NCBI GenBank assembly: GCA_002900995.3
Contig: CM035312.1
Location: forward strand, 1,364,001 to 1,428,000
From: Ganoderma boninense
Taxonomy: Eukaryota > Basidiomycota > Agaricomycetes > Polyporales > Polyporaceae
Direction of reading: 5' to 3'
DNA: 64,000 nucleotides
Shown here: positions 1-12,249 of the stretch, in pieces
How the letters are laid out: every line of letters starts with the position of its first letter
Numbering within the stretch: position 1 is the stretch's first letter
Translations under genes and position numbers: made by a program
Notes under the pieces: model-generated
Databases searched by the model: none
What the model was told of the DNA's origin: nothing
Seen by the model: the letters and a program-made list of their open reading frames with translations, nothing else

Positions 1-469
1 TTTATTCCGTCTTTCTTGTGGTTCCAGGCCCTCGTCTGACGATACAGCTGTTTTAGATGACTGTATGCGCACCCACGGCCTTTCTTGTCTTTTCGAATCC
101 AATCTAAAGACACGCTTCCTCGTCAAATCACTTGAGATGGAGGCGCTTCAACAAATCCTTGGGGTCTACGTAAGTCTTGGCTCACATCGCCAGCTCTCTT
201 AGCTGACCATTTGCACTGCTGGTAGATCACCAATCCTCCTTCCACCCGAACATGCATCTACTCCCAACCTACTTGCGCGACGCATGACGTCTGTATGTTA
301 TCTTGTGTTTCTTAACTATCTCCTCAGTCGGCACCTTACCAATCTGTAAAGGGACGTATCGATCGGAACTGCCTAACATGGACCTTCCACGGCTCGTGAA
401 GCACGGGAAGCCTTCGACCCCGGCTACCTATTCACCCAACGAGACGGTACGTTCTTGGTATTCTGGAAG

Positions 470-1071
470 GCTGCCATCATCCTCATGATGGCCAGGCTTG
501 TGGCAGCGTCGACGATTCTGCGGATGCCCTCGAATGCGTCGGTACCGATACGGGACCAGGTGGGTGTGAGTATCTTCGCTGTGGTAATCGCCGTCTTGCT
601 GATTCATACAAACTCGCAGGCGGAGGTTGCACAGACCTCAGAGTCGCCAAAGGTCATTACGGGAGCCGCATTGCCGGGATTGATTGTGCCGCGATCTCGC
701 ACGTCGATGCAGCTTCCTGCGTTTCCGACGAATGTGCGGTCCAGAGCTGCCTCGCTAGACGGTCTGTAGACGACGACGCCACGGCATGCTCTGAAGATCA
801 GGCGCCTGCCGCACCCTCGCTCGTGATACAAGCACCGCAGACAACTCTTTCAGCTGAAGCTCGACGCGTTCTTCAGCGTGAGTGGCAGCAAAATGCAACA
901 GATATTGATGGCGCCAAGCCGCATGCAGGCTGGATTCCGCAAAGCCCCGGCTCCCGCTGGATGGGGAAGCGGGACGTCCCATCGGACCAGGATCGTACGG
1001 CTCACACCGGACCCGGACACATCACCGAAGACTGGACTCGGATTCCCGACTATCGCCGCCAGGTCGCCTGA
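470..1071 (+). CDS. PriA-like Cys-rich secreted protein, 3' part
   Basis: Two exons can be read, up to 559 and 620-1071, with a GT..AG intron at 560-619. The joined frame has the Cys pattern of the C-terminal domain of basidiomycete PriA proteins: an ECVGTDTGPGGGC-type segment followed by GIDCAAISHVDAASC and CAVQSC. In that family this domain is extracellular and its role is unknown. After the Cys-rich part comes an unusually long hydrophilic tail of about 100 residues ending in TGA at 1069-1071; family members I know of stop soon after the last Cys. The 5' exons are not resolved. An open frame at about 28-172, ending at a good GTAAGT donor, may belong to it or to another gene, and no signal peptide is visible. 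The short reading-frame evidence and odd tail leave open a decayed copy. Confidence 0.42.
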
Positions 1072-1338
1072 CGAATACCACCCAGATGACGCTATGACAC
1101 CGTACTCCAGTCCTCGCTGTCCATACCACGTTGTACCCCCGTAACCAATCCAGGAGACCCTTTCACCTTTCAATAGCCTCTGCCTCTCACCTCAGTTGTT
1201 GTGAGGATTGTGCCATGAACCTCACATGCACGCAGGAGCCACGCTCGAGTGCCCAAGGTCATGTATTACGACGGTACTACTATATCCTCAGATCCACAGA
1301 ACGCTCATCGAATCCCAAACAAATAGGGTCCATCCGGC

Positions 1339-1777
1339 TTAGAGTGTGATGGGAACGCAGCCGATGGAGACCAAGCCGCCCTAGAGTACGAAAGTAAGCA
1401 CCAACTTCATCGTCACTCAATTTAAGCTACTCACGACGTTGTTGTTCTGGCAGCAGACAGGGGCCTGCGAGCACGAGGAGCCAACGCCGGCACCGATGAC
1501 GGTGAGCGGGCTGCACTGAAGACCAACCTGGCCTGTGATGGTCGAGGCGTCAATGCCAAGGAGGCCAAGGAGGGTAGAGATGGCGGTCGAGTTGGACTGG
1601 ACGAGACCTCGTTAGCGGAAAGACTACGACAACCGGCCAAAAAACACATACGTCCTGGACGGAGTTGCAGCACTGGATGTCGCCAGTGTTGCAGCTGTCA
1701 CGGCGGAGGGCGGTGGGAGTGGCGGCCGCAAAGAGGGGGAGAGCGAGGAGGGAGAAGGCAGCAGCGCGGGCGAACAT
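1339..1777 (-). CDS. Class I hydrophobin (copy A)
   Basis: Exons complement(1652-1777, 1435-1596, 1339-1380) give 109 aa. Hydrophobins are secreted, self-assemble at air-water interfaces and coat hyphae and fruit bodies. A hydrophobic signal peptide starting MFARAAAFSLLALPLF is followed by eight cysteines in class I spacing: C-x6-CC (CNTGDIQCC), then a single C, C-x5-CC (CSQAPVCC) with the family's QNNNV after it, and a last C in VSIGCVPITL. Both introns fall at the same codons as in the three other copies in the window. A TATA box lies 119 bases upstream of the ATG. It is the first of two minus-strand copies facing two plus-strand copies. The splice phases close, so it looks intact. Confidence 0.95.
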
Positions 1778-1895
1778 GGCGAAAGAGTGTGGGGGTTGGG
1801 TAAAGAGTGACGGTGAGTGGTTGTTTGGAGGCTGAGAGACAAGAGAAAAGCGACTGGAAGACGCAATGAGGAAATGAGAACCCCAAAGGGCTCGA

Positions 1896-1903
1896 TATTT
1901 ATA
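1896..1903 (-). promoter_or_regulatory. TATA box of hydrophobin A
   Basis: TATAAATA reads on the minus strand, 119-126 bases upstream of the start codon at 1777. This suits a strongly expressed, developmentally regulated hydrophobin gene. Confidence 0.7.
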
Positions 1904-4811
1904 CTGCTCTGGCCTGGGGTCGACGCTCGGACGCCCTCGGACGCGGGGAGGTGGTCCCGCGCGCAGTCGGGGTTAAGCGTGTCTGGCGCCTGGTCTCTGG
2001 CTTCTGGTCTCAGTTGCCGGACGTCGCTTCCATGGATCTGGTAATCAATCCAGGTTTGAAACTTGAAACGTTGGCTGTACGGATGCGGTCGTCCACTCTG
2101 GATGCCGTCGCGCGCGCACAACGGCCGCACGGGCGCTTGGCCGCAGAAAGAAGCGGCCGGATGGGGGCGGCAGGGTGGCGTCTCGTCTTGCCTCGTCCGT
2201 CCATTTGCTCGCCTATCGTCCGCGTGTCCTCCGCTCGCCGTCCAAAATGAACTTCCCGATGTCTCCTCCAACGCTTCCTGGTCGCTGTGGACTGGCCTCG
2301 GTAGCGTTTTTGGAGACGGCTGGCCATGCGCCAAGCCCGGCACCTTGGCCCTCTGCCACGTCAGAAGCGTTGGAACGAGCACGATCCAAGTATCATCCGC
2401 CAACAGCCTCTGCAGTTCAACTGCGGTTCGAACTTGGGGGGCACTTTCCGAGCCTGTAGTTAAAGCAGGTTCTGGAAGAGGTAGCGATGAAGTTTTAGGC
2501 CGTGCAATATCATCACCGTCAGCGGCGCAGCGTTCATGGTAAGCAACTGCCAACAAAGAAGAGATATATGCCGACTTCCGGATGCTGACAGCGTCGGCCG
2601 GAAATTTGTTCAAACGTTGATGCCATTCTTGTACCGACTGCACAACCATCTCTCACTTCTGGATGGTCTGCCAGCTTCTGATCGGTGGCCATTGCCCGGA
2701 CGAACCTCAGAGGGACTAGGCCATTATGAGGACGCGCCGACATCCACCCTCCCCGCGTGCCACCTCCGACCGTGCTTGTGGCTCGCGTTTGGGAAATGGG
2801 ATAGCCTTGGCGATCCTCTAGGCATACTCGAGACGCCTCAAGCGACCGAAGGCAAGCATGAAGCTTTGAAGACGCGCAGTGTGCTTCCAGGGATGGCCTG
2901 ACATGCAACGTCGAAGCCAAATGTCTCATGGGCGACCGCTCAAGCATTACACTTCTTGCGTTCTAGCCCTCGCATCAGGAATCCGTCCGGTACTTATATG
3001 GACTTAAATCTACTGAACGCCTTGATGGCACTGGGATCGACTGGAATTGACTTATTCACTGGAGAGGCCTGAAATCCACCTGTGCATACCGCTCAGCTGT
3101 CATCATGATTGGCATCAAGAATGCTCCACCCGATGTCAAGCACACGACAACCTATGACAGCTGACCTCCGATTTGCTCCTGCAAGGCCAGCACACCCTGC
3201 CCTAAAGACTTCCGGCAGTTTCCTCCCCGTTTGATGAGGTCGCTGGTGTCGCACCCGGTCCGTCCTTTGACGTCTCCTCCATCATCCCCCTCTCTGCCCC
3301 CTCGAACTCCCCCTCGAACTCACAGCACAGATCCCTCCTTCCTTGCCCTTGCTCTCGTATGGCTGCACTGGTCTCGCTTTACCCACTTAGTTTCCTCACT
3401 CGCGCCCCACCTAACATCACGGATTGTACGCTTACGGCAATGGCTTCCGCGATAAGCTGGGTACTTCCTCGAGGTCCAGGTGCGTCATTCAGTTGGAGGC
3501 CTAAAACATAATGTCTATGTTCTCGTTGGCTGGAGAGGCCATCGGTAAGTGCATTGGTATAAGCTTGAGGACGCCACGTTGTGGTAGGAAATACAGATGA
3601 TAGACATTCCGTGAGTACATTCTCATCCTGTAGACCCTGGTAGCGACTGACGTTTCAAGCTTCAAGGCTGGCAGTTGTCGCGCTATGGGACTCCACGGCG
3701 CACAAGCCTCTCGAGATCTAAGGGTATGTCCCACTCTTATCTAGTTGCGAGGTTTGTACTGCAGGAATTACGACTCCAAGGCGCACCTTGGCAAACGTTC
3801 CAACTGTGGCAGCTCGGGTACTCGGGCCCGCGAGGGCTGTGGACGGTATGGATTGGGGCAGATAGGGGCAGATAGGTGCTTCTGGGGAGTGCGAGGGTGG
3901 AGGGTGCTGTGTAAGTATGCCCTTGAGCTCATCCGACGTGTCCCGGTAGCGTAGGCGTAGCGGTAGCATAGGCGCAGCGTTACCGAATGGATATCACTTG
4001 TCTCCACTGGAATTCACTTGAGCGATCACTGGGCCAGAAAGTGGACCTAATTATCAAGTGCTTTCCAGATCAACTGGAATTCACTGGGAATCACTGAATA
4101 AGGCCGATTAAGTGGTTTCAGGGCCGTTAAGTGGATCGGACGGATTCCTGATGCGGACGACTCGCCGAAACGTGTCCATCGGGAGACGAGGGATGTACGT
4201 AACATCGATGCTTTCAAATTTCCTTAGTGCTGCGTTTCTTGAGCACTCACCTGTCTTCCTCTGTCCGGACTACATACAGGAGCCCCGCGAGGCAAACAAT
4301 AGAAGGGCATGTCAGGCATGGGTGCAGTACTGACTGTCAATGGTATGGGTGAGTTCCAGCTGCCTTCGACTCTTGAGCTGCGTCTTCCTAGCGCGCCGGG
4401 TACTAACGCTTAGAGAGTCCTGCCGAAGCGGCACAGCACCCTTTGCAGCGCTCTGGGGGTCGTGATCGGCGATGTCGAGGCTCAATTCTGAGCGCTCAAC
4501 GAGGAAGGACCCTGCATAGGCGCACTTTGGACTGCGGTCAGTGTCAAACTGCTAGCTGCGCGATCCATCTGGGACGTTGCTCTCAAATGAAGGCCTGCGC
4601 TCCGTCGATTTTGCCTAATTCCCGTTACGTTTGCTCTGATGAACAACGTTGCAAACAGGCAGGTTGAACACAAGCCTAAGCCGTCAACTCGAAACCAACT
4701 TTCAGACTACTCTTCGGTACGATTGCAAGAAACCCGTATACAGAGTACTAATCCCATTATTCAACCCACACAGATCCCGTATCCTAGGCAGCGCTTGGTG
4801 TGCTCGAGAAC
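1904..4811. other. Intergenic, no gene recognised
   Basis: I see no supported coding sequence. The open frames here are short, lack domain signals and overlap on opposite strands. A short direct tandem of a ten-base unit (GGGGCAGATA, twice) lies near 3855-3875. Loosely repeated CACTGGAATTCACT-like words lie at about 4008-4100, with a weaker copy near 3040-3065. These may be traces of a decayed repeat. Confidence 0.5.
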
Positions 4812-5277
4812 TTAGAGCGTGACGGGGACGCAGCCAATGGAGATCAAACCACCCTGGAGCGATAGGCACAGTTAGTACGTTCAGGGTCTTCCAATGGCGC
4901 GCCTTCTGAGAGACTTACGACGTTGTTGTTGGTGCAGCAGACAGCCTGGGCGGAGCAGGCGTTGCCGCTGCCAACACCGATGACGGTGAGGGGCGAGCAG
5001 TTCAGACCAATGAGGCCAGTGATGTCCCCGAGGACAATGCCAAGCAGACCAAGGAGCAAGTTGCCGGACGCCGAGTTGGCCTGCGAGTGCGAGGGTAAGA
5101 GGCGGGTGAGCAGATGATTCCGTTAACGTTGTCGACGAGATGCCTTACCTCGACGGTGCTGTTGCAGCATTGCACCGCTCCGGTGCTGCAGCTCTGGCGA
5201 GCTACCAGCTCGACGGGAGTGGCGACCGCAAGGAGGGGCAGAGCGAGGGTAGTGAAGGCGACGGCGCGAGAGAACAT
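4812..5277 (-). CDS. Class I hydrophobin (copy B)
   Basis: Exons complement(5149-5277, 4919-5080, 4812-4853) give 110 aa. It starts with a signal peptide ([16 protein letters not shown]) and has the eight-Cys class I pattern: CSTGAVQCC, a single C, CSAQAVCC followed by TNNNV, and the last C in [10 protein letters not shown]. Introns sit at exactly the same positions as in the other three copies (162-base middle exon, 42-base last exon). A TATA box lies 104 bases upstream. Thr replaces the usual Gln after the second CC pair. Coating of hyphal or fruit-body surfaces is inferred from the family. Intact. Confidence 0.95.
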
Positions 5278-5380
5278 CTTGGATGTAGGTCGGTTTGTGA
5301 GTACTCGGAGGAGTGTTGGTGCTCGAGTGGGGGCTGAACTGGATTGTCCTGCTGAGGTCTAGCAGCCATGGTGAGCAGGC

Positions 5381-5387
5381 TTTTATA
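5381..5387 (-). promoter_or_regulatory. TATA box of hydrophobin B
   Basis: TATAAAA on the minus strand, 104 bases upstream of the ATG at 5277. Confidence 0.7.
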
Positions 5388-7603
5388 CCTTCGTCCTCGG
5401 TGTTTGTTCACTTCCTACTCGGCAGCGTCTTCCCTCCCCGTCAGACCCTGTGCCTCTCATCAGACAGATTTGCTGTCATTGGACGCCAAGTGGAATGATC
5501 TCCTCTTCGTTGACCATGCGCGCGCACCGACGGCCAACCCTAGACGTGGGTGCCAGTTTTGGCCTCCGTGAGAAGCGCTTTCTTCCTGAAGTTCATCGTT
5601 TGGGGTAAATTCGCCCACACATGCAACTCGTTCTCGTTATTCCCGATGGCATTAGGAGGGAGATTTGGAATTGTGTCTCCGGTCGGCTGCGCCAGACCCC
5701 GCGGGGCCTCGATGCTGGAGCTTTTCTCTTCTACGGCCGTTGCATTCCGGCGTGGCTTCGAGGAGCTTCGAGGCCGCCGAGTTCAACGATCTACTTCCGC
5801 AGAAAGTGGACTGCCACTGCACGATCGCGCGGAATATTCCGTGAACCGGCGAGACCGCGTTGTCCGGATGTGTTCCTTGGTCTCTGCCCCCGAGGCGCGA
5901 GAACGAAGTGCGGACACATGTTGCTGTATTCCTTTTGTGTTGCGAAAATTTCCTGGGGGGGGGGGGGGTGAACACGCCCAACGCTCAATCGCCCTCATGA
6001 ATGCTTGGCCCTGAACACGGTGTGTCCAACCTATCCGCGAATGTTGTGTGTCACGTCCAGCTGACGTCTTTTTCCGTGTTCCAGTTTGCACCCGCTCTTC
6101 ACCTGCAGTCACTCTGTCGTGTTTTCAGCACGGCTATTGGGACTGCCGACGTCGTCGAACAGATGGTTCCGTGGCGGACCCAATACCGAGCGGCGAAAGT
6201 ACGACTTGTATCGCTGCCCGTGTTAGGTAGATGAGCTGATGGAATACATTTCCTTTCAGGTAGTCGATGAATTGACTGCCGCGACCATCTGGTTCTGCGG
6301 TGCTGCGGTGCGGTGGATTCTCTGTCGTTCGCCTCCATTGGCTGGAGGAGGTACGTCGGTAATGAACTCAAAGTCCAAACGCCGCGGCGAACGCGTCTCA
6401 GGACAAGGGTCGTGCCGGGCTCTCCGCTGCTACCGCACGTTGCTCTCCCTCCTCCCGCCTGTTCTGCATGCCCATTCAAGGACCGGGCACCGGGGTGTAG
6501 TCAACGTATCGCGCGCAACGTAATGGCCGAAGTCCCCAGAGGCGACTCGTCCAATCTTTTCATCCCAAGTAAGGATTGTTTAAAAGGCAAAGTGGCAAGA
6601 CTGATGGCCTTCTCGGTCGCGTTCACCTTCCGGACGCTCGTTCGTTAGTCGCCAGGCACACCAATTACGGCCCGCCGACCAATTGGTTCCCGAGCCGAGG
6701 GATGTGAGAAACGGATCTGAAATTACCAGCTTCTTGTAAGCTCTTTACCTCCGCACCGACGGCGAACAGACCCTTCTGACGGGGCGTGCGCGTAACGCCA
6801 GCCAGAAGAGCGCTCAGGCGCATTCCTGTTCTTTCCGCGACAAACCCGTCAGAGCCCGTCAGTCGCTGTCCCTTTTGCGTTGCGCCACCACATGGGGCGT
6901 CGATGGTGAATGTTTATTGACGTCACCACAGTCATCCCGCCCTTGTGGCGTTGTGACACCTGTAGGGCGGGGGCCTGCGGGGGCCGAGTCTTAGCAAGCA
7001 CTGATGCGTTGGAATAGGATCGTGAACTCAAGGGTTGAGGGCGGATCGATCCAGAGTCGACGCCCAATCACCGTCATCTTTTTCTCGGCGCGGAAATGGA
7101 AGACGAGACACTGCCGAGGCAAGTACTCAACACCAGCTCATTAACGGTCCAGTCCTACGTGCGACCTAAGACTCGGCCTCGTTCCGACGCGGGCTGCTCG
7201 AGTCCCTCCGGTCTAGTCGCCAGGAGCAGCTGGGCCCCATTGGGGTAGTTGGGCCTTGGGGTTGATGGTAGATGGTGAGCTTCTATCCCCGTGTCCCGGA
7301 GGAAGTTCTTGGGTGCCGTATGTTTGACAACTCGATGTTGGTCAATAGCGTCTCGTCAGCATGTCTACATCGGGGCCGAGCCGTCCACGACTTGAAAAAA
7401 AAACTTGACAGACCGGAAGCTACACTGCTACCAGATGAGCGCACAATTGCCCATTCTCCGTCAGGATCGTCAATTCAACGGCAACGGCCCTAGCATGTGG
7501 ATCACCTGGCATTACTTGGCCAGGTGCCGTTCGAGCTCAATGATTGGCAAGTGAGCAGACAAGTCCTCGGCACCTTGGGCTGCAAGGGGGCCGGACGCTG
7601 AGG
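5388..7603. other. Shared upstream region of hydrophobins B and C
   Basis: This 2.2-kb stretch lies between the divergently transcribed hydrophobins B (minus) and C (plus), so it probably holds both promoters. No coding sequence could be supported. It contains a 14-base G run at 5955-5968, the longest homopolymer in the window. Confidence 0.5.
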
Positions 7604-7610
7604 TATAAAA
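7604..7610 (+). promoter_or_regulatory. TATA box of hydrophobin C
   Basis: TATAAAA, 97 bases upstream of the start codon at 7701. Confidence 0.75.
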
Positions 7611-7700
7611 CGGTGTAGACAACGTCGCAACTCCTCAGTTCGAACACACCCTCCGAACTACCAAAGCAGCCTCACCAGCAGCATACCGAGCATCACCAAC

Positions 7701-8253
7701 ATGTTCACTCGCGCCGTCACCTACCTCTTCTTCCTCCTTTCCCTCTCGCTCCTTGCGACCGCCACCCCCTGGCAGACCACCACGCCGCCGGTGACCACGA
7801 CAGTTACGGTGTCTACCCCCAGCACTCCCAAGACTACCACGATCACCGTCACTGCTCCTGCCTCTACGCCCTCGGGCGGCAGCACCTGCAGCACCGGCCC
7901 CGTTCAGTGCTGCAACAGCGTCGGCACGGTGAGCCCGTTTCTTTCATCTGCAGAAGCGCGCACACACTGAGCTAAATCTTTTGCAGGCTAACGATGCAGG
8001 CTTCGGAGCTATCCTCGGCCTGCTCGGCATCGTCCTCGAGGGCGTTGAAGGCCTGCTCGGTCTTGGCTGCTCTCCCATCACCGTCGTTGGCGTTGGCTCG
8101 GGCAACGCTTGCTCCTCCAACGTTGTCTGCTGTCAGAACAACAACGTCGTAAGTACTTCTGGCGGGCTAGGCGCGGTCCTCGTGGATCTGACTCCGGATT
8201 CTTTCGCACAGGGCGGCTTGATCTCCATTGGCTGCATCCCCATCATCCTTTAA
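7701..8253 (+). CDS. Class I hydrophobin with Thr/Pro-rich N-terminal extension (copy C)
   Basis: Exons 7701-7928, 7987-8148 and 8212-8253 give 143 aa. The signal peptide (about residues 1-22) is followed by a linker of about 40 residues made almost wholly of Thr, Pro, Ser and Val (about 23-62), before the first cysteine. The eight-Cys class I domain then follows: CSTGPVQCC, single C, CSSNVVCC with QNNNV, and the last C in [10 protein letters not shown]. Exons 2 and 3 match the other copies in length. The linker looks like a site for heavy O-glycosylation and is missing from the three neighbours; Schizophyllum SC3-type hydrophobins carry a comparable Thr stretch. A TATA box and a pyrimidine/AC-rich leader precede the ATG. 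Intact. Confidence 0.95.
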
Positions 8254-9291
8254 ACAGTGGTTCCGCTTTAAGTACGGTTACAGGTTCAAAAGCGGTCCGG
8301 AGTAGGGGCGTTGGTGTTTGTCGGTTGGGTCTTTACGGTCAACATGTAGCTCCATCGACTTGAACATATCAGAATTGGATTGTCCTCCAAATCACATGCG
8401 GACGCCTGTTTCGGCGAGCGGGACAGCATGTCCATTAGAGTGAGAGACGAAAAGAAAGTTATGTAGCAATGCCGGAAATGAAGAGAACCTCACCCCTGAA
8501 GTTAACGTTGATAGAGGAAGAGCCTCGCCGTTCTTGACCCCGCAACCGGGTCCCGGACGCTGATGCCAGTGGGAGTTTGCATACGGGGTGCCCGCTCTCG
8601 CGATCGGATCCATGTCCGTGAGATACCTTCGGGCTGGTCGCATCGCGAATGGATGGATCTTCTTCAGATTGAGTGGACGATGGCCATTCGCCACTTACTC
8701 GCCTCCGTTCGCCAGTTGGGCATGTGACCACAAGACGACTTGTGCTCCAGATGTCGAACAGTTTGAGACGAGTCTCACAAGTCGGCATTCGCGAGAACCG
8801 CGGACTTTCCACTGGAGTGGCCGGTGGCTTTGGTTGCCCCAGACCGGCCCCAGGCATGCGAGCACTGCTCCCGCATTGCGTGGCTGACCAGGGAATCCCG
8901 ATTCCCGACAACTCCATAACACGATCAGCGTTCCAAGAGCGCCAGCAACCTCGGCTTCCGAGGTACCTATGGCGTTTGTGCGTCTTCCCGTAGCCGCGTG
9001 GACTGAGAATAGCTCCCGGAGGCCGATGCGAGGGAGGTCATTTGTGTCGTTGCCCTTAATTCGCCAAATTGTACGGCGTAGTACCATGAGGGGGTGGAGC
9101 TGGAGAGAAACGAAGCACGGGCGTTGTAAAGAATACAATACATAACAGGGAACCCTAGTACACCGTGGTTCGAGATTCCGCGTACTCGTTGACTTTGTGC
9201 GGCTCCTACCTGCGCATCAAAATAACCATGAGTCCAAGCTCCTGCCGCAAAGCAACCGCCCAAAGCGTACTCACCGCCGCATGTCGAGCGA
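8254..9291. other. Intergenic, no gene recognised
   Basis: This is the 3' side of hydrophobin C and of the convergent GFA-family gene. Overlapping short open frames on both strands lack recognisable domains. Confidence 0.5.
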
Positions 9292-9867
9292 TCATTCGCA
9301 CTGGAAGGTGTCCGTGTCCAGTCGGGCCGAGTTTCCCTCGTACCCCTCCCACTTGGCGAGGCCATCAGCCACATCCAGCATTCGCGTGCCGTAGAAAATG
9401 TGTGCAGTCGGCCTCACGCTTGCCCAGCCGACGATCCGCCCATCGGCATCGCGCGTGAGGTGCGCGCCCCAGACGCTGCGGCTGCCGGTCTTGGAGTTCG
9501 CAGACATGACGCACGCACCGCACGTCTTGCAGCGCCAGCGTGTCTTATGTGGCTTGCTCGGTATTACGTACGGGTCTAGGCGCCCTTCGTGCGGCGCAGC
9601 GTGCGTCCAGGTGAAGGCGCTGTCCGGGAAGTGGATGGTATGGACAAAGGGGCAGCCTGTGCAGCCAGCGGGTGCCCGTGGTCAGCGCGCGCTCGGGGGC
9701 AGAGGAGGCAGGAGTGGTGCCGCTACCGTGCACGGTAGCACGCGGGGACGATGAATGAGGCGCCTACCTGACAGACGTTGGCAGTTGGTGCAGTGACAGA
9801 ATGCACTGAGGCTCGGTTCGCCGGTCACTTCATACGAAACTGCATTGCAAAAGCATGCGCCCCTCAT
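9292..9867 (-). CDS. GFA/Mss4-like (CENP-V/GFA) family protein
   Basis: Exons complement(9768-9867, 9292-9656) give 154 aa. The protein fits the fungal GFA family (glutathione-dependent formaldehyde-activating fold), small cytosolic zinc proteins whose substrate in fungi is mostly unknown. Zinc-binding motifs are visible: CFC near residue 5, CHCTNC around residues 24-29, and CKTCGAC in the second half. The family's conserved end with FYGTRM and a KWEGYEG segment is present. The start at 9867 places the first Cys motif at residues 5-7, normal for the family. The intron splits codon 34 and restores the CQRLSG-CPFV junction. Formaldehyde detoxification should not be assumed; I call only the family. 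Confidence 0.88.
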
Positions 9868-11714
9868 GGTGATCACCTGCGTTCCATGCGTGCGGTCAGT
9901 ACTACACACAGGACTGTCAGGCGGCACCATTACTGCACTGAATAGACACAGCCGATCAACTCACGATCGTTTGGGGTGGTGGTTGCTCGGAGAGTACCAG
10001 CACAACTCCTGGCCGTTATTTCGCGGTAAGAACCACGGGGCAGGAAGCCTGGGGATATGGCCTTGCGGCTCTCCGCCACTTCCGTCGAGCGCGGACGCGG
10101 TCATGTGATTGCAGAGTTGCACGTCGCCTCCGAAGAGTTTGAGTTTACTCAGTACGGTAGACTTTAAGCCCTCAAGCTATCTTGCAACCTATGTCCCTCG
10201 TCAGCCACACGGTGCGATATCTTACCCTCACATACCTTACCAAGTCATCTGTCGAAAGCGGTGAAAATTACTTAGCCAACGTCGGACCCTCCGCACCGGC
10301 ACGCCGGCGACTGGACTCCACCGGATGTCAAGCCGCAAGGAGGACCTCCGACTTCACGGCTCGCTAGAACTATTCACTCCGACGAAGAAGCCGTCGGATG
10401 ATCCGTCGACGGGTTTCCCAACCTCGGCACTGCGTGAGTTTTATATTGTAGTAACCGGGAGCTTCCCTGTACATACCTCTTCAACCTCGTGGGGCGAAAA
10501 ATTCAGCTTGAAGAGAGAAGGCGCGTCGGCAGCGATTTAATCGCCCCTCGCACGCATGCATGCAGCATCGGTCTCCCTGCGACAGAGGGGGCATGAGTAC
10601 ATAAGCATCTTCAAATGTGCCAATTGAATGGACCGCCGGCTCTAGCCGCCGCTTAACTTGCCTGGCAACGGGAGAACAACCCCAGAAAACCCCCCCGCGG
10701 GAGAGAAGCTAATGTCTGAAAAAAGACAATATTAATCAGTCTTGACGGCCTCATCCGTATGGCCCTGCTGGTAGTGGCCCGGCGATCCCCAAGCCCGAAG
10801 AGAGCATTAACCATGATCGGGCCACGATCCTCGGCTGGATCGGGTAGGATCGAGTCTGCCCAGTTGACGTATCCCGATCGACTTTCGTGCAATGCTAAGT
10901 AGCAGCATTCATGCCATTTGTCTGCGACAGCTCACCGTAGCCTCGTTAGAGTTAGAATAACCAATTGACGAGGAAGAGACGCACTAGCCGCGAGGCTCTC
11001 CGGGGCTGGAGCGGACATGGAGGGACATGCCTACTTTCAGCACGACCCGCGCCTAAGCGACGTAGCAGACAAAATTTGTATCAGGCGTCGCCGTCGGCTG
11101 CATGTGTGTGTTGATGATGGACTCGAACCAGCCTGCTCGACCGAATCAGCGGTGTTCAAGGGAGGCAGCCCGATCAATCCGATCGAGAAATTAGTACTAG
11201 ATGCAAACATGACCAGAAACGTGGGCATTTCCTAGTAGGCCTGTTAACGTCGTCCACGTTGTTACTGACAACACAAACATCTTTGGTCAGTAGTATTATA
11301 GAACATGGTTGGAGTATGATGCGTCCCATCCGCGGGTCTGCTCAGGACATAGAGAGTCCTTGGAGAGTCCTTGAACACAGCGTGCTCATCGCGATCACCG
11401 AATCTCGCTGACACAGAGAGTCGAGTCTCGGAACGCACAGGCTGATGCGGAGGGTACTGTAAACGTTAAACGTTTGAACTCCTGTGCCCCAATATTTCCG
11501 GCGCTGCAGGCTCATAGACCGCAGTCCTTACCGTGGTCCGTGCGTCGGCTTTGAAGGTTCGCGTCGCTTCGAACAGACTTGGTTTCACCAGCCGACCGCG
11601 GGCATTTTTACCACTTCGCGTAGACTCGCACAGGACAATTTCGAGTCTGGGGCAATAATATTGCCGACACAGAACATGGACTGGAATATCGGCGCACAGA
11701 CCACCGTCTGCAAG
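9868..11714. other. Intergenic, no gene recognised
   Basis: This is the upstream region of the GFA-family gene and of hydrophobin D. No coding signal above background was seen on either strand. Confidence 0.5.
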
Positions 11715-11720
11715 TATAAG
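11715..11720 (+). promoter_or_regulatory. Probable TATA box of hydrophobin D
   Basis: TATAAG, 108 bases upstream of the ATG at 11823. This is the same spacing as the TATA boxes of the other three hydrophobins. Confidence 0.55.
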
Positions 11721-11822
11721 AACCTCTGGGGTTAGCTTGAGCGACCTCAGTTCGCAGCCTCTCTCTCGAACACACCAATCTCCTGCCGCACTACTCCTCT
11801 GTTCAAAACAGCCTCACTCACC

Positions 11823-12249
11823 ATGTTCGCCCGCATCGCCTCTCTCGCTGCTCTCTTCTCGCTCCCCATCCTTGCGGCCGCCGGCTCCTGCAACACGGGC
11901 GATGTGCAGTGCTGCAACAGCCTTGAGGAGGTAAGTTGTCCCGTCCTTGTCGATGTCCCACACGGAAAACTGACGAGACTGGGAACACAGTCCAACTCTA
12001 CGGCGGCCTCTGGCATCCTGGCTGCGATTGGCGTTAACGTCCAGGACGTAACCGGCCTCATCGGCCTCCAGTGCAACCCCATCACCGCTATTGGTGTGGG
12101 TTCTGGCTCGTCTTGCTCCCAGCAGCCTGTGTGCTGCCAGAACAACAACGTCGTAAGTATCTCCTCGCGTTTGGAACGTCGCGCGGAGCTTACAGTGTAT
12201 TTTGCAGGGCGGCCTCGTTTCCATTGGCTGCGTGCCTGTCCAGCTTTGA
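11823..12249 (+). CDS. Class I hydrophobin, short form (copy D)
   Basis: Exons 11823-11930, 11991-12152 and 12208-12249 give 103 aa, the shortest of the four. The signal peptide (MFARIASLAALFSLPILAAA) runs almost straight into the first cysteine (CNTGDVQCC), so the mature N-terminus is very short. A single C, CSQQPVCC with QNNNV, and the last C in VSIGCVPVQL complete the class I pattern. The first exon resembles copy A (MFAR start and CNTGD), suggesting that A and D are the closest pair despite lying on opposite strands 10 kb apart. Intact. Confidence 0.95.
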
